Source of the DNA: Bidens hawaiensis
Lineage: Eukaryota > Streptophyta > Magnoliopsida > Asterales > Asteraceae
NCBI GenBank assembly: GCA_021521415.1
Contig: JAIQDT010000226.1
Span: forward strand, 1 to 64,000
Direction of reading: 5' to 3'
DNA: 64,000 bases
Below are positions 10,288 to 21,817 of the stretch, in pieces (the first letter of the stretch is position 1; each line of letters starts with the position of its first letter). The notes under the pieces were generated by a model, which had not been told where the DNA came from, did not search any database, and worked only from the letters and a program-made list of their open reading frames with translations. The position numbers and the translations under genes were made by a program.

Positions 10288-11694
10288 TCAGATTTCATCA
10301 GAGTTGATCATTCCCAGGGCTTTCAGAAGAAAGTTGAACCTGGTTCTATCAAGTGGTTTGGTGAATAGGTCAGCCAAATTGTCACTTGTATCAACCCTTT
10401 GCATTTCAATTAAACCTTTTTCACTTCAGTCTCTGATGAAATGATTTCTGATTTCAATGTGCTTAGTTTTGGAATGTTGAACTAGATTTTTAACAGTAAA
10501 ATATGCAGCATTATTGTCAATAAGAATAGGGGTGTTCAAGAATTTCAAAACATAGTCCAGCATCTGATTTTGAATCCATAGAACTTGTGCACAACAGGCG
10601 GATGCAACAATATATTCAGCTTCTGCAGTAGAAATTGAGACTGTAGTCTGCTTTTTACATTGCCATGACACTAGTCTTTCACATAAAAATTGACATCCTC
10701 CTGAGGTTGACTTTCTACTCATGTTGCAACCATCATAATCACTGTCTGTATATGCAATCAGATTAAAAGCTTGGTTCTTTGGATACCAAATCCCTAAGTC
10801 TGGTCTTCCCTTCAAATATCTGAATATTCTTTTAACAGCATTCATGTGGGAAACTTTTGGACTTGATTGGAATCTTGCACACACACATACAACAAACATG
10901 ATATCGGGTCTTGTTGCAGTCAGATACATCATAGATCTAATTTTGGCTCTATATTCATGTTCATCTATAGGCTCCCCCTTTTCATCTGCAATCATCTTTT
11001 CTTTGGTGTCAATTGGAGTTGAAGTAGTCTTGTACTCTTGACAGTTGAACTTGTTCAGGATGTCCTGCACATATTTGCTTTGATGAATGAAAATCCCCTC
11101 AGCCTTCTGTTGAACTTGCAATCCTTGAAAGAAGTTCATTTCTCCCATATAACTCATGCTGTATTTGGACTTCATTACCCCTTCAAGCTCCATACACATT
11201 TGTTCATTTGTAGAACCAAAGATGATGTCATCCACATACACTTGTAACAGAAGCAAGTCTGATCCCTTTCTTTTGTAGAAGAGTGTCTTGTCAATGGCTC
11301 CTCTTTTGAAACCATTTTCAAGAAGATGATTTGACAGATCATCATACCATGCTCTAGGAGCCTGATGCAATTCATAAAGGGTTTTGTTTAACTTATACAC
11401 CCTGTTTGGATACATTGGATCCTCAAAACCTGGTGGTTGAGCAACATACACCTCTTCATCAATCTTTCCATTTAGAAATGCAGACTTAACATCAAGCTGG
11501 AACACTTTAATGTTCTTTGAGGCAGCATATGAAAGAAAAATCCTGATAGCTTCAAGTCTTGCAACTGGTGCAAAGACTTCCTCAAAGTCTATTCCTTCTT
11601 CTTGAAGACATCCCAGTGCTACAAGTCTAGCTTTATTCTTAATCACCAAACCCCTTTCATCCCTTTTGTTTCTAAAAACCCATTTGGTTCCAAT
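10288..11694 (-). pseudogene. pol: Element A reverse transcriptase-RNase H
   Basis: C-terminal half of a copia polyprotein. It begins at [11 protein letters not shown] motifs [19 protein letters not shown] and the [10 protein letters not shown] active site (plus strand near 11214-11240) are intact. RNase H follows with [17 protein letters not shown] and [13 protein letters not shown]-to-TGA stop at 10426-10428 truncates the last 46 codons, which otherwise run on to TGA at 10288-10290, matching the end of B at 27537. RT copies retroelement RNA in the virus-like particle and RNase H removes the template. Upstream, the reading frame is broken by a micro-inversion (11705-11758). Confidence 0.88.
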
Positions 11695-11704
11695 CCTATG
11701 CCAT

Positions 11705-11758
11705 TGGGTGGAAGCAATGCAAGAGGAATTGGCACAATTTAGACACCTGCATGTGTGG
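11705..11758 (+). other. Micro-inversion between integrase and RT in element A
   Basis: In element B the minus strand encodes [19 protein letters not shown] across this junction. In A the same roughly 54 bp (GGTGGAAGCAATGCAAGAGG...) are read on the plus strand inside a minus-strand gene. Short flanking segments that in B encode the preceding and following 10-14 residues are missing. The frame is destroyed here. Confidence 0.85.
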
Positions 11759-11759
11759 T

Positions 11760-12254
11760 TGGGAAAGAAAACAAGAGTAAAGACAAATGTTTGCAATTTC
11801 AGAATGACTTCTTGTAACTCTTTTATGCAAATCACCAATGATATTTTCAGAAGGATGATTCTTTTCCACATAAGGAGTTTGTACAATCATATTTGTAGAC
11901 AAATTTGCGTCAAGATTTGTTTCAATGAACTCTCTTTCTTCAATGATTAAATCAGCTTCTGCATCATGAAATTCTGGTGCTTCATCATTATGTTGTCCTG
12001 AAGTATATGCACCATTGTTTTCTAAGTTCAATCTTTGAAATAGATCTTGAAATCTTGCTGTAGATGCAGCTTCTTCTTCACTTGCTTGGTTGCTTGTATC
12101 ACCCTCATTCTGAACTTGATCATTTTGTGCATCTTGATTGTCTTGATTGTTCTCAGTATGATGATGTTCAACATTGTGATTGTTTTCTTGATTAGGTTCA
12201 CCAATATCACATGAGGAGTTCGTCACAAAAGTGTGTTCCTTTTCCTTTTCAGCA
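11760..12254 (-). pseudogene. pol: Element A integrase C-terminal / linker region
   Basis: Low-complexity linker between integrase and RT, rich in Asn, Glu and Asp, ending in the [20 protein letters not shown] block that precedes RT in copia polyproteins. It continues the frame that starts to the right of the 12260-14515 insertion; the target duplication tCCTT/aCCTT marks the break. It ends at the micro-inversion. Confidence 0.75.
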
Positions 12255-12259
12255 TCCTT

Positions 12260-12795
12260 TGTTGGTGCATTTTGTGACCGTCGCTATGCAATTCTGACCA
12301 GCGGAACGCCACAGGCGAAGTTAGAACAACTTCGCCATAGGCGAAGTTATAACAACTTCGCCATAGGCGAAGTTAGCACAACTTCTGCCATAGGCGAAGT
12401 TATATCAACTTCGCCATAACTTCGCCTACAGGCCCAAGCCCGTGAAGTTTATATATATATATATGTGTGTCGTGTTTAGGGTGAGTAATCCAGAAATTAG
12501 AGTATTGTGTGATAAGTTTATTTAGGTAGAGAGAAACCGAGAGAGTGAGCCGTGTGGGACGGCCCGAGGTAGAGCTCACCTCGGGTCGGCCGTGTCATTT
12601 GTTTTCATGTTTGGTATGTAAGTGTTTTGATTATTATATAAGAATCTGCAGATTTGATTATCCCGTTCTTGTATTTGTTCGTGTACGTGTTTGTGTTCTT
12701 CATCTTTACACCAATAAACGAGTCTAGGAGGATTCCGCACTCCTAGACCTCGTGCGGATCTCGTATCGATCGGCGACGCCCCGGGGGGACCTACA
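12260..12795 (+). repeat. 5' LTR of the non-autonomous element
   Basis: TG...CA repeat of 536 bp. It contains GGCGAAGTT/AACTTCGCC inverted pairs at 12314-12428 able to form 9-bp stems. A TATATATATA box is at about 12450-12462, which could be the LTR promoter. One arm has an extra base (AACTTCTGCC) in both LTRs. Confidence 0.88.
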
Positions 12796-12797
12796 TG

Positions 12798-12810
12798 TGG
12801 TATCAGATCC
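12798..12810 (+). promoter_or_regulatory. Primer binding site (initiator tRNA-Met type)
   Basis: TGGTATCAGATCC lies two bases after the LTR; one base differs from the usual TGGTATCAGAGCC. Confidence 0.75.
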
Positions 12811-13978
12811 TTAGGCTCTTATGCTATGGTTCGAGATCTGCGTTTTGGTGTTTCTGGCACGTTTCTGTGCGTTTCTGGCCGAACAGCGCCGCAGGCGAAG
12901 TTATTGTTCATCAGGCGAAGTTGCCGTCACTGTTCGTAGGGTTTCGGTTAAGATATAAGGTTAAGCGAAGTTATCCACAACTTCGCCAACCTTCTCAACT
13001 TCGCCTACCTCACAAGTTCGCTTATCAGCCAGGCGAAGTTATGGACAGGCGAAGTTATGGACAGGCGAAGTTAAAAAAAAAAAAAAAAAAAAAAAAAAAG
13101 TATTTTGGTGTTTTCGTCTGTATGGCCAGGTGTACACGATTATTGTGAGACCGGAGATGTTGTTCCGTCAACGAGTGAAACTTGTTATCTCTGGGTCTTA
13201 CGTGTGAACAAATACGTGTCAACTCTGGATATGGAGTTGAGTTTGTGAATGGGATATTGATTGAATCTGGATATTGACACATATTTGGGTGTTTGTGGGC
13301 AATGAAATTGTTGTTGTTCGAGGTTGACCAACTGAAGAAAGTCAAATTGAACTGAAGGTTTTTGTCATTACTGGATTGCGGTCAGAGCATATTATTTATG
13401 TTATTTTCAAGGCGTTCGAGAATTGGATCCTGAAACGTGATGCTTATTTATTAGAGTGAAAATTCTGGAACAAGTTGGATTTAATCGGGAACTAAAGTGT
13501 TTATGTTCTTGATCGTTATCCCTGGTGATTGAAGATGCTTCAGATTAATTAATGGTCATGTGTTAGATTCTGTCAAGGTGGTTTTGTGATGAAATTGATC
13601 ACTTGATGTTGAGTAGTTGAAGATTAAACCTTATCGTATGCCGACGAGTTGGTGAAGTTGTGGAGGAAGCCCAACTTCACGTGTTGGTGAAGTCAGATGG
13701 ACTCACGTGATTGGTTGAGATGATCTATTGGCACGAGGATGCATGCATTTCAAAGACCTCAATCGTTATAGTCGGAGAAGCTTACACTGAAGGGGAGATC
13801 TGATATGGAAGACGCTGGGTGATTGGTAAATTTGTGAAGCTACATGACAGTTTCAGACACGGCTGGTTGAAGGTCAAACAGAAGATCATCAGTTAAGAGG
13901 GAGTCTGTTGGTGCATGTTTTTGTAACAGATGATCTTTCGTGTTTGTTAGAATTGAGAGCAACGGTCAAAGGGGAGTC

Positions 13979-14515
13979 TGTTGGTGCATTTTGTGACCGT
14001 CGCTATGCAATTCTGACCAGCGGAACGCCATAGGCGAAGTTATAACAACTTCGCCATAGGCGAAGTTAGCACAACTTCTGCCATAGGCGAAGTTATATCA
14101 ACTTCGCCATAGGCGAAGTTGTAACAACTTTGCCTACAGGCCCAAGCCCGTGAAGTTTATATATATATATGTGTGTGTCGTGTTTAGGGTGAGTAATCCA
14201 GAAATTAGAGTATTGTGTGATAAGTTTAATTAGGTAAAGAGAAACCGAGAGAGTGAGCCGTGTGGGACGGCCCGAGGTAGAGCTCACCTCGGGTCGGCCG
14301 TGTCTTTTGTTTTCATGTTTGGTATGTAAGTGTTTTGATTATTATATAAGAATCTGCAGATTTGATTATCCCGTTCTTGTATTTGTTCGTGTATTTGTTC
14401 ATGTACGTGTTTGTGTTCTTCATCTTTACACCAATAAACGAGTCTAGGAGGATTCCGCACTCCTAGACCTCGTGCGGATCTCGTATCGATCGGCGACGCC
14501 CCGGGGGGACCTACA
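13979..14515 (+). repeat. 3' LTR of the non-autonomous element
   Basis: 537 bp, closely matching the left LTR apart from small indels in the GGCGAAGTT array (one hairpin pair more, 14094-14131) and a few substitutions. It ends in CCTACA directly before the target duplication. Confidence 0.88.
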
Positions 14516-14520
14516 ACCTT

Positions 14521-16110
14521 CTTCCATAATTCTTCCAAGTCCAATGATTTCTTCTTTTTCTCTTCAATTTCACTGGTCTTGTAGAAAGATTCATCAAAGT
14601 CTTCAGGATAAATCTTGAAAGACCTTATTAACTTCTCATGATCAAACAGCCATGCTGCACCATTAACTGTATTGAATTGATTCTCATTAAAGATGATGTC
14701 TGATGATTCTATAACACTCAAGTGATCTTTCACATAAACTCTGTAGGCTTTTGGGTGTGTAGAATATCCAACAAAGAAACAATCCAGGGACTTTGTTTGA
14801 AACTTGTTCAAATAGTCTCTCATGTTCAGTAGAAAACATTTGCATCCAAAGGGCTTGAAAAACTTAATGTAAGGCTTTCTGTTGTGAAATATTTCATATG
14901 GAGTTTTGTTATGCCTTTTGTTGACAAGTACCCTGTTCTGAACATAGCAGGCTGTATTTATAGCTTCAGCCCAGAAAGTGACAGGCAAATTAGCATCTGC
15001 TAACATGGTTCTTGCAGCTTCAATCAAAGTTCTATTTCTTCTTTCTGCAACACCATTTTGTTCGGGAGTTCTAGGAGCTGAGAATTGTTGTTGTATTCCT
15101 TTTGCTTCACAGAATTCTTGCATAACTCCATTCTTGAACTCAGTGCCATTGTCACTTCTCATCATTTTGACTGTCTTATTCAACTTGTTCTCAATCATTG
15201 TTACACAACCTTTAATCAACTCTGCAGTCTCATCCTTGGTACTTAGGAAATAAACCCAAATGTATCTTGAATAGTCATCAATGATCACCAGACAATATCT
15301 TTTCTTCCCAATACTTGCTACACTCACAGGACCAAAGAGATCCATGTGAAGTAATTCAAGTACTTGATCAATTGAGTTGATGAGTTTTGACTTATGAGTA
15401 GATTTGTGTTGTTTTCCCTTTTGACATGAATCACAATGATCTTCCAACTTGAATTCTCTTGTAGGTAAGCCTATGACATGCTCACCTTCGACAAGTCTAT
15501 TCATGTTCTTCAAGTTCACATGACATAGTTTCCTATGCCACAATTTTGACTCATTTTCAGTGGCTTTGGAAACAAAACATGCACCTCCTCTTGAAATAGC
15601 TTCTTTCATATTCAATTCATACAAATTACCATTTCTTGGTGCCATCATCAGAATCATTTCAGGTGGAATTACAAACTCAAGTTTTAAAATGAAACAGTGT
15701 GAATGATCAAAACTGACTTTGTAACCCTTATCACACATTTGTGATATACTCAGCAGATTGTACTGAAGACCTTCAACATGAAATTTATTATCAAATGAGA
15801 CTTTCCCATTTGTTAAGATTCCTTTTCCAACAATCTTTCCACCATTCTCATCACTCCCAAAATCTACTGGACCTTCATACTTTTCTTCATAGTTGACAAG
15901 AGATCTCTTGTCACAAGTCATGTGCCTAGAACAACCACTATCCATATACCATATGTCATTTAGAGGAGTGGATTGTTCCTGAGATGATGATCCTTTTTCT
16001 TTCTCAATTATGGCCATGAATGCCACATTTGCTTTCCTGATATCATCTGCAATGTCCTCTTCATGATTGCTCCAATCAAAATTTCCTTCATGCTGTGTAG
16101 TCACTGCCAC
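14521..16110 (-). pseudogene. pol: Element A protease-integrase
   Basis: The frame runs without a stop from 16110 and then into the inserted LTR element. Protease has the copia DSG motif (YMDSGCSRHM). Integrase has the HHCC zinc finger (LWHRKLCHVN ... CDSCQKGKQH) and the D,D,E core (MDLFGPV, RSDNGTEF, NGVAERRNRTLIE). Gag tail and protease are directly continuous here (EKGSSSQ|EQSTPLND, junction 15979/15978), whereas B has 1,951 bp between the same two residues. Protease cleaves the polyprotein and integrase inserts the cDNA. The frame is broken at 14520 by the insertion. Confidence 0.88.
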
Positions 16111-17652
16111 ATTTCCTTAATTTCTGATCTGATTTTGATTTGCTGGAACAGTGTTGTTTCGAACATTTTGAGCTGCTTGAAGGTTTTGATTGTTATTCAT
16201 TTGAAAACCTTGAGTCTGTTGCATACTTTGTTATTGATTATTCATTTGAGGCTGAAAGTTGTGGAAGTTGGGGTTGTAATTGTTGTTGGGATTGAAGTTG
16301 CTGTTGTTGAAGCAGATCATTTGATTGTTGTTGTTGTTGAATCTTGGCTGATTTTGTTGGTAATGCTGTTGCCCTCTTGGTTGATTTTGTTGATATTGCT
16401 ATTGACCTCCTGGTTGTTGATTCTGGAATTGATTCATTTGAAAGTTTCTTGGTTGATTGCATTCTCTTGCAAAATGACCAGGTTGCTGACAATTGTAACA
16501 TATTGCTTTTGACTTGTCAAATCCAATCCTGTCATTAGGAACAGAAACCAAAGACCTACCAGTTATGTTATACAGCCTTTTACTTCTCAAACCCAACATG
16601 GCAGCTTGCCACTTCAAATCCATGTCTTCCAAGTCATCTGCATCAATTTGCTCTAAATCATCTTGTACCACACTTGTGTGAATTAGGTTCTTTGCAACAA
16701 ATGCATTATATGACTCAGTAAACATAGACAGCAAAACCTGTGTTTCATTGCTTTGACCATGTCCTGTGCCAGTATGAGCAACATTTCCACTTGGCATAGA
16801 GGTGGAATCAGTGTCATCAATCAGTTGCACATTGAACCTCTGCTGATTTCCTTGATTACTTGTGATACCTCCAATGAAAGATTTTGGAGTAACAACATTA
16901 TGTTCAGCTGGTTCTTCAATAATGGGAATTTGCTGTTGATTCTTGGTAGACAGATTTCCCATGGGTGCAATCAATGCATTTGAAACATTGAAGCAGGGTC
17001 TGTCTTCCTTAATCATTTCATTTTCTATCATTTCAAGTTCTGCAGCCTGAAGAAAGCATACTACATCATCCAATTTCAATTCATTGAAATTATGCTTCTG
17101 AAGGATGAACTTGCAAGCAGTATACCATTCTTTTGGCATTGAGTTGAGTAACTTTGTATTCAAATCAAAATCAGTCATTACATAATCAGTTGTCCTCAAC
17201 TCATTAACAATACTTAGAAAACGTTCTAGTATTGATTTCAACCTTTCTCCTTCCTTATACTTGAACCTTTCCAATTGTTGCTTCAATCTTTGCTTCTTTA
17301 TGTTCTTTAGTTCAGTATTCCATTCATACATCTCAAGGATGGCATCATACATTTGCTTTGCAGTTGTGTGATGTGCCACCTTGATCAGAATCTCCCAAGA
17401 CAAACCTAGCTTAATCATAGCTAAGGCTTTGTCATCCACCTTTCTCATTCTTTCTCTTACAGCAGTAGTTGCAGCTGCATTTGCACCTTCTTCAACAGTA
17501 GTTTGTTGACCATTCTTGATGGAGTTCCACATATCAATATCATTGTAGCATACGGCTGCTTCAAAAAGTACTTTCCATTTGATAAAGTTTTCCTGTCCAT
17601 ACAACCTTGGTATCTTGTTAGTAGACACCTCTTGTTCCTCATATCCAGACAT
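16111..17652 (-). pseudogene. gag: Element A gag
   Basis: ATG at 17650-17652, about 290 nt after the PBS. A copia-type gag domain (GQENFIKWKVLFEAAV ... TKLLNSMPKEW) fills the first 230 residues. A CX2CX4HX4C zinc knuckle (CYNCQQPGHFAREC, residues about 385-398) follows. A Gln/Asn-rich tail then runs to protease. Stops break the tail at 16399-16401 and, against B, at two CAA-to-TAA changes near 16230 and 16118. Gag forms the particle and binds RNA. Compared with B and C, the second half of the Gag coding region (second knuckle) is absent. Confidence 0.85.
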
Positions 17653-17943
17653 TTTGAGAAATCAAAAAATCAGTTTCTTTGTAAAAACAGAGTTTCAAAA
17701 TAATCAGATCTGAAAACAGAATGCTCAGATCTGATGTGTCTGATGTGATTAGAACAAGATTTAGATATATAGATTAGAACTTTAATTGAAATAAGGAAGA
17801 GAAAACACCGGTAGATTGTAGATCTGGAAGAAAAATTAAAAACAGGGCTGCTGACGTCACAAATCAATCAAACAGTGGTCTGCTTACGTCATTCTTCTTC
17901 AAATCTTCAATCAGCAACAAATTTTCCAAAATAGCAGTAACAA
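17653..17943 (-). other. Leader between PBS and gag (A)
   Basis: Untranslated leader of 291 bp, closely matched in B (34607-34897). It contains TGCTGACGTCA and GCTTACGTCA-type words that look like bZIP sites in both copies, but no ORF. Confidence 0.5.
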
Positions 17944-17955
17944 GCTCTGATACCA
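17944..17955 (-). promoter_or_regulatory. Primer binding site of element A
   Basis: The minus strand reads TGGTATCAGAGC, complementary to the 3' end of initiator tRNA-Met, two bases inside the LTR end at 17958. Confidence 0.93.
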
Positions 17956-17957
17956 CT

Positions 17958-19174
17958 TGTCGAGTTCCTCGATTTCAGCTGGATCTTAATCAATCATGTC
18001 ATAACTCACATAGATTAATGTGTTGACCAGAGAGTTAATGACGGGTTGCTAAATTTAGAAAGATATCCGTTTGTTAAAGGCGGAATCAATAACAAACATA
18101 CGATTGCAAAGAATAATCAAAGGTAGAAAGCACACACAGGATTCACTCAAAAGATTTCCATCTATATAATTTTCATCATACAAAGTGGATAATCGATTTA
18201 GGGTTTTTAGGAATCCTAGGACAGCCGTCACACGATATATTCTATCTCAATAAATGTGTCTGTCTATCCTTTTTCGTGTGTATTTTGCGGCGTGCCCTAA
18301 AACATTCTATTTATAGGCCTGCCACCCTATGACAGCTGTCATTCCTTCAAGAAACACTAAATACAACGTACATATCCAAATTACATACTCAAAATAAACT
18401 AAGTGTAAAACAAGTCTTCCGGGTAGGCTTTGCATCAATCTTGTCTTTCCGAGTATGCTCGGCCATCCTTCATAACTTGGTGACATAGAAGTGTGCTCGG
18501 GATCAGTTTCCGGGTAGACATTACTTGAAGAGTATTTTACCAAGTAAAATACTCACCGAGTAGTATTCAGTCTTCTTGACTTTGCCAGACTTTGCCCGAC
18601 AACTCCTTACGAGCAACCTTGTTCTTCAATGATCCATTTCAGCTCCTTGCTATAAAATAACTTATTAGCAAAGCGTACTCGGGAGTACTGTTCCTTGCTT
18701 GAGCTGAACCTTGCCCGATATTACTTAGATATATTCCTTTAGATTATCAAGCATACTTGGATCATACTTATTAATGAATACCTTGCCCGGTCTTCCAATC
18801 ACTTGGCTTCTTGGACTTGGTTAACCAAACCTTACTCGGAAGAGTAATATACTTGGCTCTGAAGAACAGACTTGCTTGATAAAGTGAACATTGCCCGGAT
18901 TTACATAAACTAGTGTACCATACTCGGCAATGCACTAATTTGCAAACCCTACTCGGATATCCACTAAAGAAGACTACTTGAAGTAAACCTTGCCCGGTAG
19001 GCAAAATATCGTACCCGGCTAAGTAAAAGCTTGCTCGGATGTCTAAGGTGTGCTCGGATCCATTACTTAGCGAATTCAGAGGAGGTTGAGAAGATTCCAA
19101 TCTTCCATGTACTTCATTTAGGTCATATCTTTGACTCAACAACCTCCCCCTTAGGTCAATTTCTTTACCCAACA
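17958..19174 (-). repeat. 5' LTR of element A
   Basis: 1,217 bp with plus-strand ends TGTCGAG...CCAACA (element-strand TGTTGGG...CGACA). It carries about 18 CCCGG/CTCGG motifs. A TATAAATA box on the minus strand at 18308-18315 marks the probable core promoter. It is diverged from the LTRs of element B but clearly the same family. Confidence 0.92.
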
Positions 19175-20415
19175 AAACTAATTAAGTTATAGTAAAGGTA
19201 AGGTAAATAAAAGTTAAAATTAGGCTAGCCGTAATATTATATAATTAGTAATCAATAAAAACAAAACAAAATGAAAGTTAAAAATTTTTACAATTATAAA
19301 CAATGATTAAATTAAAACTTGGATCATTTTTAGAAACGTACGGTGTCCCTGGCAACGGGGCCAAAAACTTGATAGCGTGCTGCGTGTAGCTTTAAAATGT
19401 AATGGATTGGATATTTGGCTGTCGTACAAGATCGTGTTTTAAATTTATAAAAGTGATTTCTACAAATTCTAAACACACACAAAATATGCAAGTGTACCTA
19501 TCGTATATGTAGAATAATATTGGTAAGAACCAAGTATCGATCCGTGGACACAAATATTTCTAATAATAAATAGTTGTTTTACTTTAATCGGAGGTTTTAA
19601 ACATTTTGGGGTTAACTTATTGAACTTTTAAAAAAATATAAATACTTATATAATATATATAGGTGACCAAGATGAGAGATTCTAAACAAGTAGTTCAATT
19701 ATAGGAAGGTTACCATCTAAGATCAAGAATCCACTCCATTTTAGCATTGGTAATTAATATGTAAACATGTGGTAAACTTGCCATAATAATATATGATAGA
19801 TAGCTCCTTAAGCCTTAAGTGAGCATCTTTGACATAAAAGGAGTAACATGCGCATTTTAAAGTCCACCCTTTCCCAATGTTATGCTACCTCAAGAATGTC
19901 AATTTAAGTTGACAAGTAGTTTCGTAAAGTAGAAAGATTAGGATTGACTTCGATTTCTCAAATACCAATTCTAACAACTTCGGGTGGTTATAGTTCATCA
20001 CATAACCTCCCCTTGGTTGATTAAAGTAGGTTATAATTACACATTCAATTAACATATGGTTTCCTTAACTAGCATGATATCCTAAGCAATGCCATTTTCG
20101 GATTACCAAAGCGTAGAAAAATAGATCATAAATTATATCTCATCATTTCTAAGTACAATATAAGGATCCGTGTTTCGGTAAGTTATCAAAGTGTTTCTAT
20201 ATTTCAAGAACATGAATTGATCATGAACGATTGCCAATGGAATTGACAATCAACAACTTTGAATAGTAATTTAAGATGGTGAAACATTTCTCCTCAAAAG
20301 ATAATTGCAAAATAACCATGTACTTTACTAGACTACACCACATGTTTTATATAATTATCAAGTAAAACAAAACTTTTTCATAGATTTTAGATGGTGAATG
20401 GAGTTTAGCTCATAA
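19175..20415 (-). mobile_element. Athila/Tat-like gypsy fragment, inner part
   Basis: The minus strand shows TGGCCCCGTTGCCAGGGA at 19363-19346, close to the tRNA-Asp-type PBS of Athila/Tat elements, preceded by TATCAAGTTTTTGG. The probable LTR begins on the plus strand at 19370 (TGATAGCGTG) and runs to 20415, where element B was inserted. The target copy CATAA is at 20411-20415. The LTR resumes at 51085. The 195 bp left of 19370 would be PBS and leader, cut by element A. No coding sequence remains. Confidence 0.6.
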
Positions 20416-21616
20416 TGTCGGTCCCTTCGATTTCAGCTGGATCTTAATCAATCATGTCATAACTCACACGGATTAATCGTGTTGACAAGAGAGTTAATGA
20501 CGGGTTGCTATATTTAGAAAGATATCCGTTTGTTAAAGACAGAATCAATAACAAACATACGGTTGCAATGAATAATCAAAGATAGAAAGCACACTTAAGA
20601 TTCACTCAAAAGATTTCCATTTATATAATGTTAATCATACAAAAGGATAATCGATTTAGGGTTTTCTAGGAATCCTAAGACAACCGTCACAGAATATTCT
20701 CTCAATTAGTGTGTCGGTGTTATATCCGTATTGTGCTCTCTCTGGCGGCGTGCCCTAAATATTCTATTTATAGGCCTGCCAACCTAGGACAGCTGTCATT
20801 CCTTCTAGAAACCCTAAATACAATCATACATATTCAAAATAAACTATGTGTAAAACAAGTCTTCCGGGTAGGCTTTGCATCAATCTTGTCTCTCCTAGTA
20901 TGCTCGGCCATCCTTCATAACTTGGTAACATAGAAGTGTGCTCGGGATCAGTTTCCGGGTAGACTTTACTTAAAGAGTATTTTACCAAGTAAAATACTCA
21001 CCGAGTAGACTTCAGTCTTCTTGAATTTTCCAGACTTTGCCCGACAACTTCTTACGAGCAACCTTGTTCTTCAATGATCCATTTCAGCTCTTTGCTATAA
21101 AATAAATTATTTAGAAAAGTGTACTCGGGAGTACTGTTCCTTGCTCGAGCTGAACCTTACTCGATATTACTTAGAGATATTTCTTTAGATTATCAAGCAT
21201 ACTTGGATACTTATTAATGAATACCTTGCCCGGTCTTCCAATTTCTTGGCTTCTTGGACTAGGTTAACCAAACCTTACTCGGAAGAGTAAAATACTTGGT
21301 TCTGAAGAACAGACTTGCTTGATAAAGTGAACCTTACACAGATTTACACAAACTAGTGTACCTTACTCGGTAATGCACTAATTTGCAAACCCTTCTCGGA
21401 TATCCACTTAAGAAGGCTAAACGAAGTAAACCTTGCCCGGTAGGAAAAATACCGTACTCGGCCAAATAAAAGTTTGCTCGGAGGTCTAAGGTGTGCTCGG
21501 ATCCATTACTTAGCAAATTCAGAGGAGGTTGAGAAGATTCCAATCTCCCTTGTACTTCATTTAGGTCAAATCTTTGACTCAACAATCTTCCCTTAGGTCA
21601 ATTTCTTGACCCAACA
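20416..21616 (-). repeat. 3' LTR of element B
   Basis: 1,201 bp from TGTCGGTCCC to CCAACA. The TATAAATA box is at 20765-20772 (minus). ATCTCCCACTAG at 21617-21628 is the adjacent polypurine tract on the element strand. CCCGG/CTCGG motifs are dense throughout the right two thirds. Confidence 0.93.
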
Positions 21617-21817
21617 ATCTCCCACTAGATTGGAACACCTCAGCTTACCCAAAACATTTCTATGGTTACTTACACTTAGCAAAAATACACATCAAATCAA
21701 AAATCAAAATTACATATTCAAATAACATAAGCAAATTACATAATAAGAAAATTGTCCGAAGACATCACAAAACAAGGCCAAATCTTGAAATTTTTAATTT
21801 CAGCCAGATTTGCTTGT

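Larger units (their letters stand above)
12260..14515 (+). mobile_element. Non-autonomous LTR retrotransposon (TRIM/LARD-like) inserted in element A
   Basis: 2,256-bp element with two 536/537-bp LTRs beginning TGTTGGTGCATTTTG and ending GACCTACA. The PBS is TGGTATCAGATCC right after the left LTR and a purine-rich AAAGGGGAGTC precedes the right LTR, so it points rightwards. The flanks TCCTT (12255-12259) and ACCTT (14516-14520) form a 5-bp TSD with one mismatch. The 1.18-kb interior has no gag or pol and holds an A28-type homopolymer (about 13072-13099). It carries many GGCGAAGTT/AACTTCGCC words, like element C, and shares LTR ends with C. Confidence 0.9.
1779..19174 (-). mobile_element. Copia element A (SIRE/Maximus-like), 3' LTR truncated
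   Basis: Minus-strand Ty1/copia retrotransposon. From right to left it has a 5' LTR (17958-19174), initiator-Met PBS, gag, protease, integrase, RT, RNase H, a long non-coding stretch, an accessory ORF, a polypurine tract and a 3' LTR truncated to about 380 bp. Without the 2.26-kb insertion at 12260-14515 it would be about 15-16 kb with complete LTRs, large for copia. The placement after pol of an extra ORF recalls the SIRE/Maximus lineage, where an 'env-like' ORF lies there. Coding parts have several stops, a micro-inversion and an inverted duplication. It lacks the gag-pol intron present in element B. No TSD can be checked because the left end is lost. Confidence 0.88.

Noticed and set aside
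16063..16512. Plus-strand hydrophobic frame opposite gag (also 33094-33501)
   Set aside because: It is the antisense of the Gln/Asn-rich gag tail; Leu/Val/Ile runs arise from reversed CAA/AAC codons.
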